Shown: positions 1 to 4,859, numbered from the stretch's first letter. The stretch is 6,780 nucleotides of DNA from Pseudomonadota bacterium (GCA_021813195.1 JAKALI010000226.1:1-6780); one strand, 5' to 3'. Notes: generated by a model from the sequence alone, not told the origin. Made by a program: numbers and translations.

Positions 1-80
1 ATTCCGGTAGCTCTCCAGAGGACGCGCGCGCCAGCCATGTTTCGGCCGTGAGTGGTGGTTCGGGATCGATAGGCTGGCAT
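1..80 (-). CDS. ilvD: Dihydroxy-acid dehydratase, N-terminal fragment (runs off left edge)
   Basis: Reading leftwards from the ATG at 80, the first 26 codons give [14 protein letters not shown] followed by [12 protein letters not shown]. This matches the highly conserved start of dihydroxy-acid dehydratase (the E. coli protein begins [20 protein letters not shown]). The enzyme is a cytoplasmic Fe-S and Mg2+ dependent dehydratase that makes 2-keto acids in valine, isoleucine and leucine synthesis. A GAGGT ribosome-binding site (88-92 on the plus strand, complement) sits 7 bases before the ATG. The gene starts 30 bases after the stop of the membrane protein at 497-111, in the same direction and with no visible terminator between, so the two are probably co-transcribed from the fluoride-riboswitch promoter. 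The rest of the gene lies outside the window. Whether this is the only ilvD copy or a second one cannot be seen. Confidence 0.9.
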   Translation of the reverse strand, partial: MPAYRSRTTTHGRNMAGARVLWRATG

Positions 81-110
81 CGTGCTGACCTCAGTGTTCG
101 AATTGGCGCT

Positions 111-497
111 TCATGCGAAGTAGGGCTTGAGTTGGTGAGCGAGGTAGCCGCCGAGCACGCCCGCAAGAACAAGCACAGGGGCGACGACGAGGTACGTGAT
201 GGCACGACCGACCTGATGGCGGGCGTAGAGCACATGTGCGCCCGGAAGGAACCAGGAGGACCATACAAATCCAGCGATCAGTCCCTTGGACAGGCTGCTC
301 GCGACGGGGGCGGGGAGGGAGGTGTGGAGCTCGAGCTGCCTGAAGACGAAGCCGGTGACGATAGCGATGATGACATAGACGCTGAGTTGAAGCGTCGAGA
401 TCTCATGCGCGAAAGAGCAACGTCGGAGCTGTACGCCGACAAACGATGTCCACAGCTTACCGGCCAGCACCCCGAGAGCCATCGCAGCGAACTCCAT
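111..497 (-). CDS. Small four-helix membrane protein behind fluoride riboswitch A
   Basis: This is a 128-residue protein of no family I recognise. Hydrophobic segments lie at about residues 2-21, 38-53, 71-91 and 98-120, predicting three to four membrane helices with a short basic loop (QLRRCS) after the first. The frame stays open up to 599, but an ATG there would lie inside the riboswitch aptamer. The ATG at 497 has a strong AAAGGAG site nine bases upstream and begins directly with hydrophobic sequence, so I chose 497. It is the first gene behind riboswitch A and is followed 30 bases later by ilvD. Position suggests an inner-membrane protein made in response to fluoride. It does not show the sequence features of CrcB or CLC-F channels that I would expect, so transport of fluoride is not claimed. 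Confidence 0.85.
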   Translation of the reverse strand: MEFAAMALGVLAGKLWTSFVGVQLRRCSFAHEISTLQLSVYVIIAIVTGFVFRQLELHTSLPAPVASSLSKGLIAGFVWSSWFLPGAHVLYARHQVGRAITYLVVAPVLVLAGVLGGYLAHQLKPYFA

Positions 498-506
498 CAC
501 CCTCTG

Positions 507-519
507 CTCCTTTGCGGAG
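507..519 (-). promoter_or_regulatory. Ribosome-binding site in a small hairpin, decides start at 497
   Basis: On the minus strand CTCC-GCAAA-GGAG forms a 4-bp hairpin (519-516 with 510-507) whose 3' arm is the Shine-Dalgarno GGAG of the gene starting at 497. An alternative CCCTC/GAGGG pairing also encloses it. This RBS is why the start at 497 is preferred over the upstream in-frame ATG at 599. The hairpin may also weaken translation, but that is inference. Confidence 0.5.
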
Positions 520-550
520 GGCTGAAATTCGGGAAGGCTGGATTGTTTTG

Positions 551-595
551 AAAACGACCCCGCCGCGCCGAGCTTTCGCCCTTCAACAGCAGGAG
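551..595 (-). terminator. Riboswitch A expression platform: anti-aptamer hairpin and weak intrinsic terminator
   Basis: The last aptamer bases CTCCTGCTGT (595-586, minus) can pair with GCGGCGGGG (566-558): nine pairs including three G-U wobbles, with one bulged T. A nested GGGC-GAAA-GCTC hairpin lies inside. The stem is followed by TCGTTTTC, a short U tract. The hairpin consumes the CTCC that the fluoride-bound pseudoknot needs, so ligand binding and the hairpin exclude each other. This fits a switch that terminates without fluoride and reads through with it. The U tract is only four bases, so termination may be partial. Confidence 0.6.
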
Positions 596-637
596 CCATC
601 AGCCCTGAGGGCGGTTATCGGAGAGCTCCATCTCCGT
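589..637 (-). ncRNA. Fluoride riboswitch A (crcB motif)
   Basis: Read on the minus strand, all parts of the fluoride aptamer are present in order. Stem P1 is CGGAG (636-632) with CTCCG (623-619). Its loop ATGGAGCT holds GGAGC (629-625), which pairs perfectly with GCTCC (596-592) to form the pseudoknot. AACC leads into stem P2, GCCC-TCA-GGGC (612-602), then the conserved TGATG, then CTCCTGC. The aptamer begins directly after a good promoter. It precedes the membrane protein at 497-111 and ilvD at 80. The class senses fluoride through Mg2+ ions and usually turns genes on. Confidence 0.93.
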
Positions 638-643
638 CTTTTG

Positions 644-672
644 TTGATACCCGGCAGGGGCGCCAGCGTCAA
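644..672 (-). promoter_or_regulatory. Sigma-70 type promoter for riboswitch A
   Basis: On the minus strand TTGACG (672-667), a 17-base spacer and TATCAA (649-644) match the housekeeping promoter layout. The expected start of transcription, about seven bases after the -10 box, falls at the first bases of the aptamer near 637. It diverges from the riboswitch B promoter. Confidence 0.7.
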
Positions 673-755
673 ACCCAAAGAATCGGAACCGCCAAGCTCC
701 CAAGACCAGCATGTAAATTATCGCAAGCGATCGAAATACGGATTGGTTCCAGCCA

Positions 756-784
756 TTGCTTCGACCTCGTGCCGATGTTAGGCT
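756..784 (+). promoter_or_regulatory. Sigma-70 type promoter for riboswitch B
   Basis: TTGCTT (756-761), a 17-base spacer and TAGGCT (779-784) place the transcription start near 790, the first base of the aptamer. The surrounding GTTAGGCTTAT (777-787) is almost identical to GTTAGCTTAT in front of riboswitch C, supporting a common origin of the two units. Confidence 0.55.
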
Positions 785-789
785 TATTG

Positions 790-838
790 AGGGAATGGAG
801 TCTCCCTTTAACCGCCGATGAGGCTGATGACTCCTGCC
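790..838 (+). ncRNA. Fluoride riboswitch B (crcB motif)
   Basis: Stem P1 is AGGGA (790-794) with TCCCT (803-807). Its loop ATGGAGTC contains GGAGT (797-801), which pairs perfectly with ACTCC (830-834) as the pseudoknot. TTAACC leads into P2, GCC (814-816) with GGC (822-824), then TGATG and CTCCTGC. It faces away from riboswitch A, sharing a divergent promoter region. The next plus-strand gene is about 250 bases away at 1087, behind two hairpins. Confidence 0.93.
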
Positions 839-877
839 GTGCGAGACGTCGCGGTGGGAGGGATTGCACAACCCGCC
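831..877 (+). promoter_or_regulatory. Riboswitch B switching region: anti-aptamer and antiterminator
   Basis: CTCCTGCC (831-838) can pair with GGTGGGAG (853-860), eight pairs with two wobbles, continuing after a two-base GT bulge with GCGA-GACG-TCGC (841-852). This destroys the aptamer pseudoknot. If fluoride holds the aptamer together, GGTGGG (853-858) is free to pair with CCCGCC (872-877), the 5' arm of the terminator. The three mutually exclusive pairings give a complete fluoride-ON antitermination circuit. The pairings are seen in the sequence; the switching order is inferred. Confidence 0.7.
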
Positions 878-894
878 GCCCAGGCGGGTTTTTT
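870..894 (+). terminator. Intrinsic terminator of riboswitch B
   Basis: AACCCGCC (870-877), loop GCCCA and GGCGGGTT (883-890) form a perfect GC-rich stem that runs into six T residues (889-894). This is a classical rho-independent terminator for plus-strand transcripts, 36 bases after the aptamer. Confidence 0.88.
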
Positions 895-895
895 G

Positions 896-1034
896 TTGCC
901 CGGGCAAGGAGCGATCCGCCCAATCGGGTTCAAGAAGGCCGTCCACCGCGACCGGGAGGAGGCGCAATAATCCGGGCAGGCACTGGCCCGCCGCGCGACC
1001 CTTCCCCCACGGGTGGGCGCGGCGGGCCTTCTTC
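896..1034 (+). ncRNA. Possible structured leader or small RNA downstream of riboswitch B
   Basis: No convincing reading frame exists between the riboswitch B terminator and the second hairpin; there is no ATG or GTG start. The RNA can fold. GGGC-AA-GGA, loop GCGA, then TCC-GCCC (902-921) is a stem capped by a GNRA tetraloop, and it can extend with TTGCCC against GGG and CAA out to 896-933. CGGGCAG-GCA-CTGGCCCG (973-990) can form a hairpin that competes with the strong hairpin at 985-1028. A read-through transcript ending there would be about 245 bases from the promoter. It could be a regulated small RNA or only a second attenuator for the genes at 1087-3215. Folding was judged by eye. Confidence 0.3.
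985..1034 (+). terminator. Strong hairpin, probable second terminator
   Basis: GGCCCGCCGCGC (985-996) and GCGCGGCGGGCC (1017-1028) are perfect 12-base complements. ACCC (998-1001) with GGGT (1011-1014) adds an inner stem. The tail TTCTTCTTC is T-rich but interrupted, so termination on the plus strand is probable but not certain. It stands between riboswitch B and the gene at 1087. Confidence 0.65.
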
Positions 1035-1086
1035 TTCATGGGGAGACCGCTGGCGAGATCGTGGGACTGAGGCGCTGGTGTGAAAC

Positions 1087-1449
1087 GTGCGAACTTTTGC
1101 TGATCCTTCCTTCTTCCGTTTGATCTACACGCTTCTCGGTGAAGCGCATTCGGACATGCGGCGTACCAAGTGGAGCCATCGGGGGGTCAATTGGATCCGA
1201 CAGCGGCACACCTTTAATGGCAGCAACTCCGGCTTCGCCATCGACCAGTACCTGATCACGAAACCGAATCCGAATGGCTGGTCGTTGCTGGTCGTGAAGG
1301 AAATGTGGTGGGACGGCGAAGACAAGCCGATTCGCTCAACCCAATGGGCCAAGCCGCTCTCCGGGAAGCGCGCCAAGACGTTGGAATGGCTGCGAGCAGA
1401 AGAACGCAGAATTTCCGGCCAACCGATTACGTCGAAGGCCGCCGAATGA
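1087..1449 (+). CDS. Small protein of unknown function, translationally coupled to dynamin-like GTPase
   Basis: This is a 120-residue soluble protein with a tryptophan-rich core (NGWSLLVVKEMWWDGED at about 67-83, then STQWAKPL and LEWLRAEERR). I do not recognise the family. It is taken as real because its composition is protein-like and its TGA overlaps the ATG of the GTPase (ATGA at 1446-1449), the usual sign of coupled translation. The start is uncertain. GTG at 1087 is the first possible codon after an in-frame TGA at 1081, and its nearest purine-rich site (GAGG, 1069-1072) is rather far. The ATG at 1156 would give a shorter protein of 97 residues that keeps the whole tryptophan-rich region. 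It may be a partner or regulator of the GTPase (inference from coupling). Confidence 0.75.
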   Translation: MRTFADPSFFRLIYTLLGEAHSDMRRTKWSHRGVNWIRQRHTFNGSNSGFAIDQYLITKPNPNGWSLLVVKEMWWDGEDKPIRSTQWAKPLSGKRAKTLEWLRAEERRISGQPITSKAAE

Positions 1450-3215
1450 CGCTCGAGCCGGAACAAGGACTGATCGAGATCGGACGCGCGATCGAAGAGG
1501 CCATCGACCGGCCTACCGCCAGCCAACGCCAACTCCTTGCAGATCTCAGGCGACAAACGGCGCGACTCAGCGAGCATACCTTTCAGCTCGCAGTGCTCGG
1601 TCAGTTCAAGCGTGGCAAGAGCACGCTTCTGAACGCGTTTGTCGGGTATCCGCTATTAAGCGCCGGCGTCCTTCCGCTGACGGCCGTGCCGACCTTCCTC
1701 GCCGGCGGCTCGACCAAACAGATTCGCCTTAGCTACCTATCTGGAGCCGTCGAGCAGCACGATGTCGAAACTCTTGCCACTCTAGGGCTCGAGATCGCCG
1801 CGGCGACCACGGAAGAGCAGAACCCGCACAACGAAAAGGGCCTGCAGCGCGTCGACGTCGCGATCCCTGGAAACGCGTGGCTCGATTCGATCACGTTGAT
1901 CGACACGCCGGGCATCGGCTCGACCCATACCCACAACACCGACGCCGCCTACGCAGTGCTGCCGGAATGCGATGCCGCCTTGTTTGTTTGTTCGGTCGAT
2001 CCACCCATCACCGAAGTCGAGATTGACTATCTCGCGCGCATATGCCGGACCGTTTCGCGCGTCATTGTGGTTCTCAACAAGATTGATCTCGTCGACGACA
2101 GCGACCGGACAAAGGCGATTGAGTTTCTTTCGTCGATTGTGGCTGCCCGTCCGGAACAACAGGTTGATCGGCGCGTCTTTGCCGTCTCGGCTCGACATGC
2201 GCTCACGGCCCGCCAAGCCGGCGACATTACCGCGCTCGACGCAAGCGGCCTGCTGGCGCTGGAAGAGTACGTTCGCGTGAGTCTAGTCGATCAAAAACGC
2301 CATTTCCTGATGGTCTCGATCGCCAACAAGATGTCCGAGACCACGGCAGCGCTTTTGGCTGATGCGGCTATGACCGCGAGCGCTCTATCGCTTCCCCTTG
2401 CAGAGCTCGAGACGACGGTCGCGGCTTTCGAGCAGGCCGTGGTCGACTTCGAGCGTCAACGCAACGTCCTTGACGACTCGATCAATGGCGAGTGGCGGCG
2501 GGCTGTGACCAGGCTCTCCACGTTGAGTGGGGCGGTCGATAAACGCGCAAAACAGCAACTGAACTCGGTCATTGCTGGCATCAGCGACTTCAAAAATCCC
2601 GACGCAGCCCGCTCCACAGTGACGTCTGCCATGACCGCAATCTTCGATCGGGAGTTCGGACAGCTCGCGACGACGGTCGAAACGGAGCTTGCGGTCGCGA
2701 TTGCGGAACAACAGCGCCACTATCAGACCCTGGCCGCGCGCGTGCGTGAGACGGCCGGAACCCTTTTGAAGGTCACCGTCCCGTCGGCAGCGCCGGATGA
2801 CTGGTTTCAGATTCGCCGGGAGCCCTATTGGGTTGGTGAGCGCCGGGTGGAGAGCCTGAGCTCCTTGACCATCGATGGCCTCGCGCGACTGCTTCCCGCG
2901 GCATGGCGGCGACGGCGGCAGCGAAAGCGATTTGAGGAGGCTGTCGCGAATGCGCTGACGCGTAATATCTCCGATTTGCAGTGGACGATGCGCCAGAACA
3001 TCGACGACTCGTTCCGCCGCCTGCTGAGCGCTTCGCATGATGCTGTCGAAACCAGCGTCGCTGCCACGCGCGAGCTCCTTCGGATGGCGCGGGAGCGTCG
3101 GCGCGCCGAGGACGACTCTCTTCAGCACGACATCGAGCGTGCGCGTTTCGTTGAACGACGTCTCGTTCATCTCCAGACCATACTGAGCCAAGAAGGCAGA
3201 CTATGCCGCCAATGA
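1446..3215 (+). CDS. Dynamin-like GTPase
   Basis: This is a 589-residue member of the bacterial dynamin-like GTPase family. All nucleotide-binding motifs are visible: G1 P-loop GQFKRGKST at 52-60, a G2 threonine in LPLTAVPT at 77-83, G3 DTPG at 153-156, G4 NKID at 211-214 and a G5-like VSAR at 247-250. The C-terminal half (about 290-589) is helical and charged, as expected for a stalk. It has an aromatic and arginine-rich stretch at 452-496 (DDWF, EPYW, WRRRRQRKR) that could touch membrane. There is no clear transmembrane segment. Start 1446 has GAAGG eight bases upstream and overlaps the previous stop; the frame is open to 1305, but those residues would overlap the upstream gene. Relatives remodel or repair membranes. 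Direction and position place it downstream of riboswitch B. It could also be served by its own promoter. Confidence 0.92.
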   Translation: MTLEPEQGLIEIGRAIEEAIDRPTASQRQLLADLRRQTARLSEHTFQLAVLGQFKRGKSTLLNAFVGYPLLSAGVLPLTAVPTFLAGGSTKQIRLSYLSGAVEQHDVETLATLGLEIAAATTEEQNPHNEKGLQRVDVAIPGNAWLDSITLIDTPGIGSTHTHNTDAAYAVLPECDAALFVCSVDPPITEVEIDYLARICRTVSRVIVVLNKIDLVDDSDRTKAIEFLSSIVAARPEQQVDRRVFAVSARHALTARQAGDITALDASGLLALEEYVRVSLVDQKRHFLMVSIANKMSETTAALLADAAMTASALSLPLAELETTVAAFEQAVVDFERQRNVLDDSINGEWRRAVTRLSTLSGAVDKRAKQQLNSVIAGISDFKNPDAARSTVTSAMTAIFDREFGQLATTVETELAVAIAEQQRHYQTLAARVRETAGTLLKVTVPSAAPDDWFQIRREPYWVGERRVESLSSLTIDGLARLLPAAWRRRRQRKRFEEAVANALTRNISDLQWTMRQNIDDSFRRLLSASHDAVETSVAATRELLRMARERRRAEDDSLQHDIERARFVERRLVHLQTILSQEGRLCRQ

Positions 3216-3255
3216 GTCCGGCGTGCCGCGCGCCACATCTTTCGATGATCCTACA

Positions 3256-3293
3256 GGGGAGCCCGCGGCGCGCGGCTCTCGTGGAGTTCCCCG
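3256..3293 (+). other. GC-rich hairpin between dynamin gene and next membrane protein
   Basis: GAGCC (3259-3263) pairs with GGCTC (3274-3278), with an inner GCG/CGC pairing and one bulged C. GGGGA (3256-3260) may alternatively pair with TCCCC (3289-3293). No T tract follows, so it is not a clear terminator; it may stabilise the mRNA end. Confidence 0.3.
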
Positions 3294-3331
3294 ATGCTCT
3301 GACTTATTCATGCAGATGAGGAGTCCAGGAG

Positions 3332-3718
3332 ATGAACCTGGCGATCCAAGGAAGCTTCGAAGCATATGTTTGGGCGGCGCTCTGGCAGGTCGCTCTCGGC
3401 GGATTGCAATCGGGCGGCCCGCCGTTCAATGCCGAGGCAGCCGCCGAAAATTGGATCGCGCGCCTACAGTACGCGGCCAGCCTGATGGCTAGTGCGGTCA
3501 GTTGGGTCGCGTGGGGCTTAGGTGTATGGGTCGGGATGCACTATAGCATTGCAGCCGGTGTTTTATTTGCGGCCTTCAGCTTCGTCGTCAATGTTCTGAC
3601 ATTGATCGAGGCGCACCGATTCAATCGTCATGTAATAGCAATTCAACTTCTGGGCTTTCTCGCCATGCCGATTTTTGCATTCAAGACATTGAGCGCGCTC
3701 GGCCTTTTTGCGCCGTAG
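3332..3718 (+). CDS. Small membrane protein of unknown function
   Basis: This 128-residue protein has three strongly hydrophobic segments at about 47-68, 72-94 and 100-125, after a moderately hydrophobic, tryptophan-containing N-terminus. I do not recognise the family. The start at 3332 has GAGGAG eight bases upstream (3318-3323), which excludes the other overlapping frames. It lies 116 bases after the dynamin-like gene in the same direction, so it may belong to that transcript. It ends 23 bases before the riboswitch C promoter. No signal peptide or catalytic motif is visible. Confidence 0.8.
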   Translation: MNLAIQGSFEAYVWAALWQVALGGLQSGGPPFNAEAAAENWIARLQYAASLMASAVSWVAWGLGVWVGMHYSIAAGVLFAAFSFVVNVLTLIEAHRFNRHVIAIQLLGFLAMPIFAFKTLSALGLFAP

Positions 3719-3741
3719 CGTCTTCATAGTGCGCTGCATGA

Positions 3742-3769
3742 TTGCCGAATTCTCGGCGCGTGTTAGCTT
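3742..3769 (+). promoter_or_regulatory. Probable promoter for riboswitch C
   Basis: TTGCCG (3742-3747), a 16-base spacer and TAGCTT (3764-3769) put the start of transcription at about 3776-3780, just before the aptamer at 3781. The GTTAGCTTAT around the -10 box (3762-3771) repeats the riboswitch B promoter sequence minus one G. Confidence 0.5.
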
Positions 3770-3780
3770 ATGGCCGCCGA

Positions 3781-3829
3781 CGGAGATGGGGTTCCTCCGA
3801 AAACCGCCCTTGGGGCTAATGACTCCTAC
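3781..3829 (+). ncRNA. Fluoride riboswitch C (crcB motif)
   Basis: P1 is CGGAG (3781-3785) with CTCCG (3795-3799). The loop holds GGGGT (3788-3792), which pairs with ACTCC (3822-3826) with one G-U wobble as the pseudoknot. AAAACC leads into P2, GCC (3806-3808) with GGC (3814-3816), followed by TAATG and CTCCTAC. The usual TGATG is TAATG here, a one-base departure; the rest fits the family. The small membrane protein gene starts 27 bases after the aptamer. Confidence 0.92.
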
Positions 3830-3852
3830 GTTGCACGCGAGGTGCCGTAGGA
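3824..3852 (+). promoter_or_regulatory. Riboswitch C platform: hairpin hiding the ribosome-binding site
   Basis: TCCTACG (3824-3830) pairs with CGTAGGA (3846-3852), and after a two-base TT bulge GCAC (3833-3836) pairs with GTGC (3842-3845). The 5' arm uses the pseudoknot bases TCC of the aptamer. The 3' arm and loop hold the only Shine-Dalgarno-like purines, GAGG (3839-3842) and AGGA (3849-3852), before the ATG at 3856. No T tract follows. This fits translational control: without fluoride the start is hidden, with fluoride it is exposed. Confidence 0.7.
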
Positions 3853-3855
3853 CCC

Positions 3856-4128
3856 ATGTCACTGGATATCCCGCCCCCTGATGCTCCAAGGCCTCCGCCC
3901 AATGCTTGGTCTCGGACTTATTCGGCGATCAGCGGGAGCGTAATGTCGTTGGTTCGCACCGTGAAGGACCCGACACTGCCGTTCCTCGTGCTTGGCTCGA
4001 TTGCGGCTGCCTTCGTTGCGACATTGGTCTTTCACGCCCCTGGCGAGATCGTATTTGGTCTCTTGTTTATTGGCATCCTGACGGCCTTTCTCGAAACCAA
4101 GATGCACAACGACAACCGCGACCGCTAG
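3856..4128 (+). CDS. Two-helix membrane protein directly controlled by riboswitch C
   Basis: This 90-residue protein has a proline-rich N-terminal tail (PPPDAPRPPP at 6-15), then two hydrophobic segments at about 41-59 and 63-80, and a short charged tail ending NDNRDR. I do not recognise the family; it is shorter than a CrcB/Fluc channel subunit (about 120-130 residues, four helices) and lacks its features. The ATG at 3856 is the first start after the riboswitch and sits three bases behind its hairpin. As the immediate target of a fluoride riboswitch it is a candidate fluoride-response protein of the inner membrane. It converges with the minus-strand gene ending at 4213. Confidence 0.82.
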   Translation: MSLDIPPPDAPRPPPNAWSRTYSAISGSVMSLVRTVKDPTLPFLVLGSIAAAFVATLVFHAPGEIVFGLLFIGILTAFLETKMHNDNRDR

Positions 4129-4140
4129 GATAGCGAATCA

Positions 4141-4184
4141 TTGTCCAGTTTCTGGTCAACAAGAACCGTGACGGATTGGACCGT
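4141..4184. other. Convergent intergenic spacer with weak hairpins
   Basis: The 84 bases between the two convergent genes contain TTGTCCAG-TTT-CTGGTCAA (4141-4159, one mismatch) and ACGG-ATTGGA-CCGT (4171-4184). Either could help end transcription from both sides, but neither has a T tract on either strand. Confidence 0.25.
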
Positions 4185-4212
4185 CTAGACATCCAAAGCT
4201 CAGGAGGAGCGC

Positions 4213-4488
4213 TTACCCCCAAGGGCCTCGCTCATCGCGTCGGCGAAGAACGAGCTCGATCGATGCGACGACAAAGGCGGCCGCTTGCCAGATACACACG
4301 ACAATCACGACGCCCACGATTGCGATGTACATCCCGATGCGGGTAGGCTCATCTGCCTTGGCGGCATCGGCGAGATAGGCCGCCACGGACAACAAACCTA
4401 TGACAAGGACGATGGAGACGACGGACGCGGCATCCGCCCAGCGTTTGTGCTCCTTCAGCACCGCAATGAAGGTGGCCGGCCTGGCCAT
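4213..4488 (-). CDS. Two-helix membrane protein at the end of the enolase operon
   Basis: This 91-residue protein has hydrophobic segments at about 19-40 and 51-80, separated by a charged loop (KADEPTR at 44-50), and ends in a basic-acidic tail (LRRRDERGPWG). I do not recognise the family. Its ATG at 4488 follows the DUF190 stop by only six bases, with a CCGGAG site lying inside the end of the DUF190 gene, so it is co-translated in that operon. It is unlike the 90-residue protein at 3856-4128 apart from size and helix number. Confidence 0.82.
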   Translation of the reverse strand: MARPATFIAVLKEHKRWADAASVVSIVLVIGLLSVAAYLADAAKADEPTRIGMYIAIVGVVIVVCIWQAAAFVVASIELVLRRRDERGPWG

Positions 4489-4494
4489 GGTCCG

Positions 4495-4821
4495 TCAATC
4501 TCCGGCGCGGCAGGCTTGGACGGTCGTCAAGGTCACGACACAATTTTCATAGGAGGAGAGTTCAGGCAGAAACGCCTTGATCTTGTCGTCGTTGTCGACA
4601 ATCTCGATAACGACCGGCATGTCATAGGATAGGCGGAGGATCTTGTCCGTGTGCAAGACCTTCGATTCGCCGAATCCCATCGGTCCACGAAACACCGTAG
4701 CGCCCGCAAGGCGCGCATTTCGGGCTTTGTGGACGATCTCTTCGAAGAGCGGTCGCTGATCGCCACGGGCCGTTTCGTCCGTGAAAATCCGCAGCGCCGT
4801 TGCTTCCTGAAATTGCATCAT
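4495..4821 (-). CDS. DUF190 family protein
   Basis: This 108-residue protein matches the DUF190 family (small cytoplasmic proteins with a PII-like ferredoxin fold). The signature runs LRIFTDE (10-16), RPLFEEIVHKAR (23-34), LAGATVFRGPMGFG (38-51), HTDKILRLSYDMPVVIEIVD (57-76) and IKAFLPEL (81-88). Length is normal for the family. Members are often encoded beside crcB fluoride channel genes; their exact job is not established. The first of two adjacent ATG codons (4821) has AAGGGAG about nine bases upstream. It follows the enolase-Usp gene by 38 bases and precedes the small membrane protein by six, all in one direction. Confidence 0.9.
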   Translation of the reverse strand: MMQFQEATALRIFTDETARGDQRPLFEEIVHKARNARLAGATVFRGPMGFGESKVLHTDKILRLSYDMPVVIEIVDNDDKIKAFLPELSSYENCVVTLTTVQACRAGD

Positions 4822-4859
4822 GCCGGCGTTCTCCCTTCCGGACGTTCAAAGCCGTGTTT

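Noticed and set aside
498..599. In-frame extension of the left membrane protein to an ATG at 599 (34 extra residues)
   Set aside because: That ATG lies inside the conserved TGATGG segment of fluoride riboswitch A, while 497 has a strong Shine-Dalgarno site.
896..907. Perfect 12-base palindrome TTGCCCGGGCAA
   Set aside because: Could be an operator, but it is better explained as part of the bulged stem at 896-933; no second copy was found.
854..970. Short plus-strand frame ending in FKKAVHRDREEAQ
   Set aside because: The end looks protein-like, but only GTG or TTG starts exist, without a ribosome-binding site, and it crosses the riboswitch B terminator. It could be a remnant of a lost gene, not a supported one.
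599..1039. Minus-strand open frame of 146 codons
   Set aside because: It runs antisense through riboswitch B and both terminators and through the promoters; its product is arginine-, glycine- and proline-rich without protein-like features.
2385..3191. Minus-strand 268-codon frame opposite the GTPase
   Set aside because: It lies wholly antisense to the dynamin-like gene and shows no recognisable domain or ribosome-binding site.
3208..3254. Fluoride-aptamer-like pieces: CGCC/GGCG stem with ATGAG in the loop, later GATGATCCTAC
   Set aside because: The loop has no complement for a pseudoknot in the 3' piece, and there is no proper P2 stem; it also overlaps the end of the GTPase gene.
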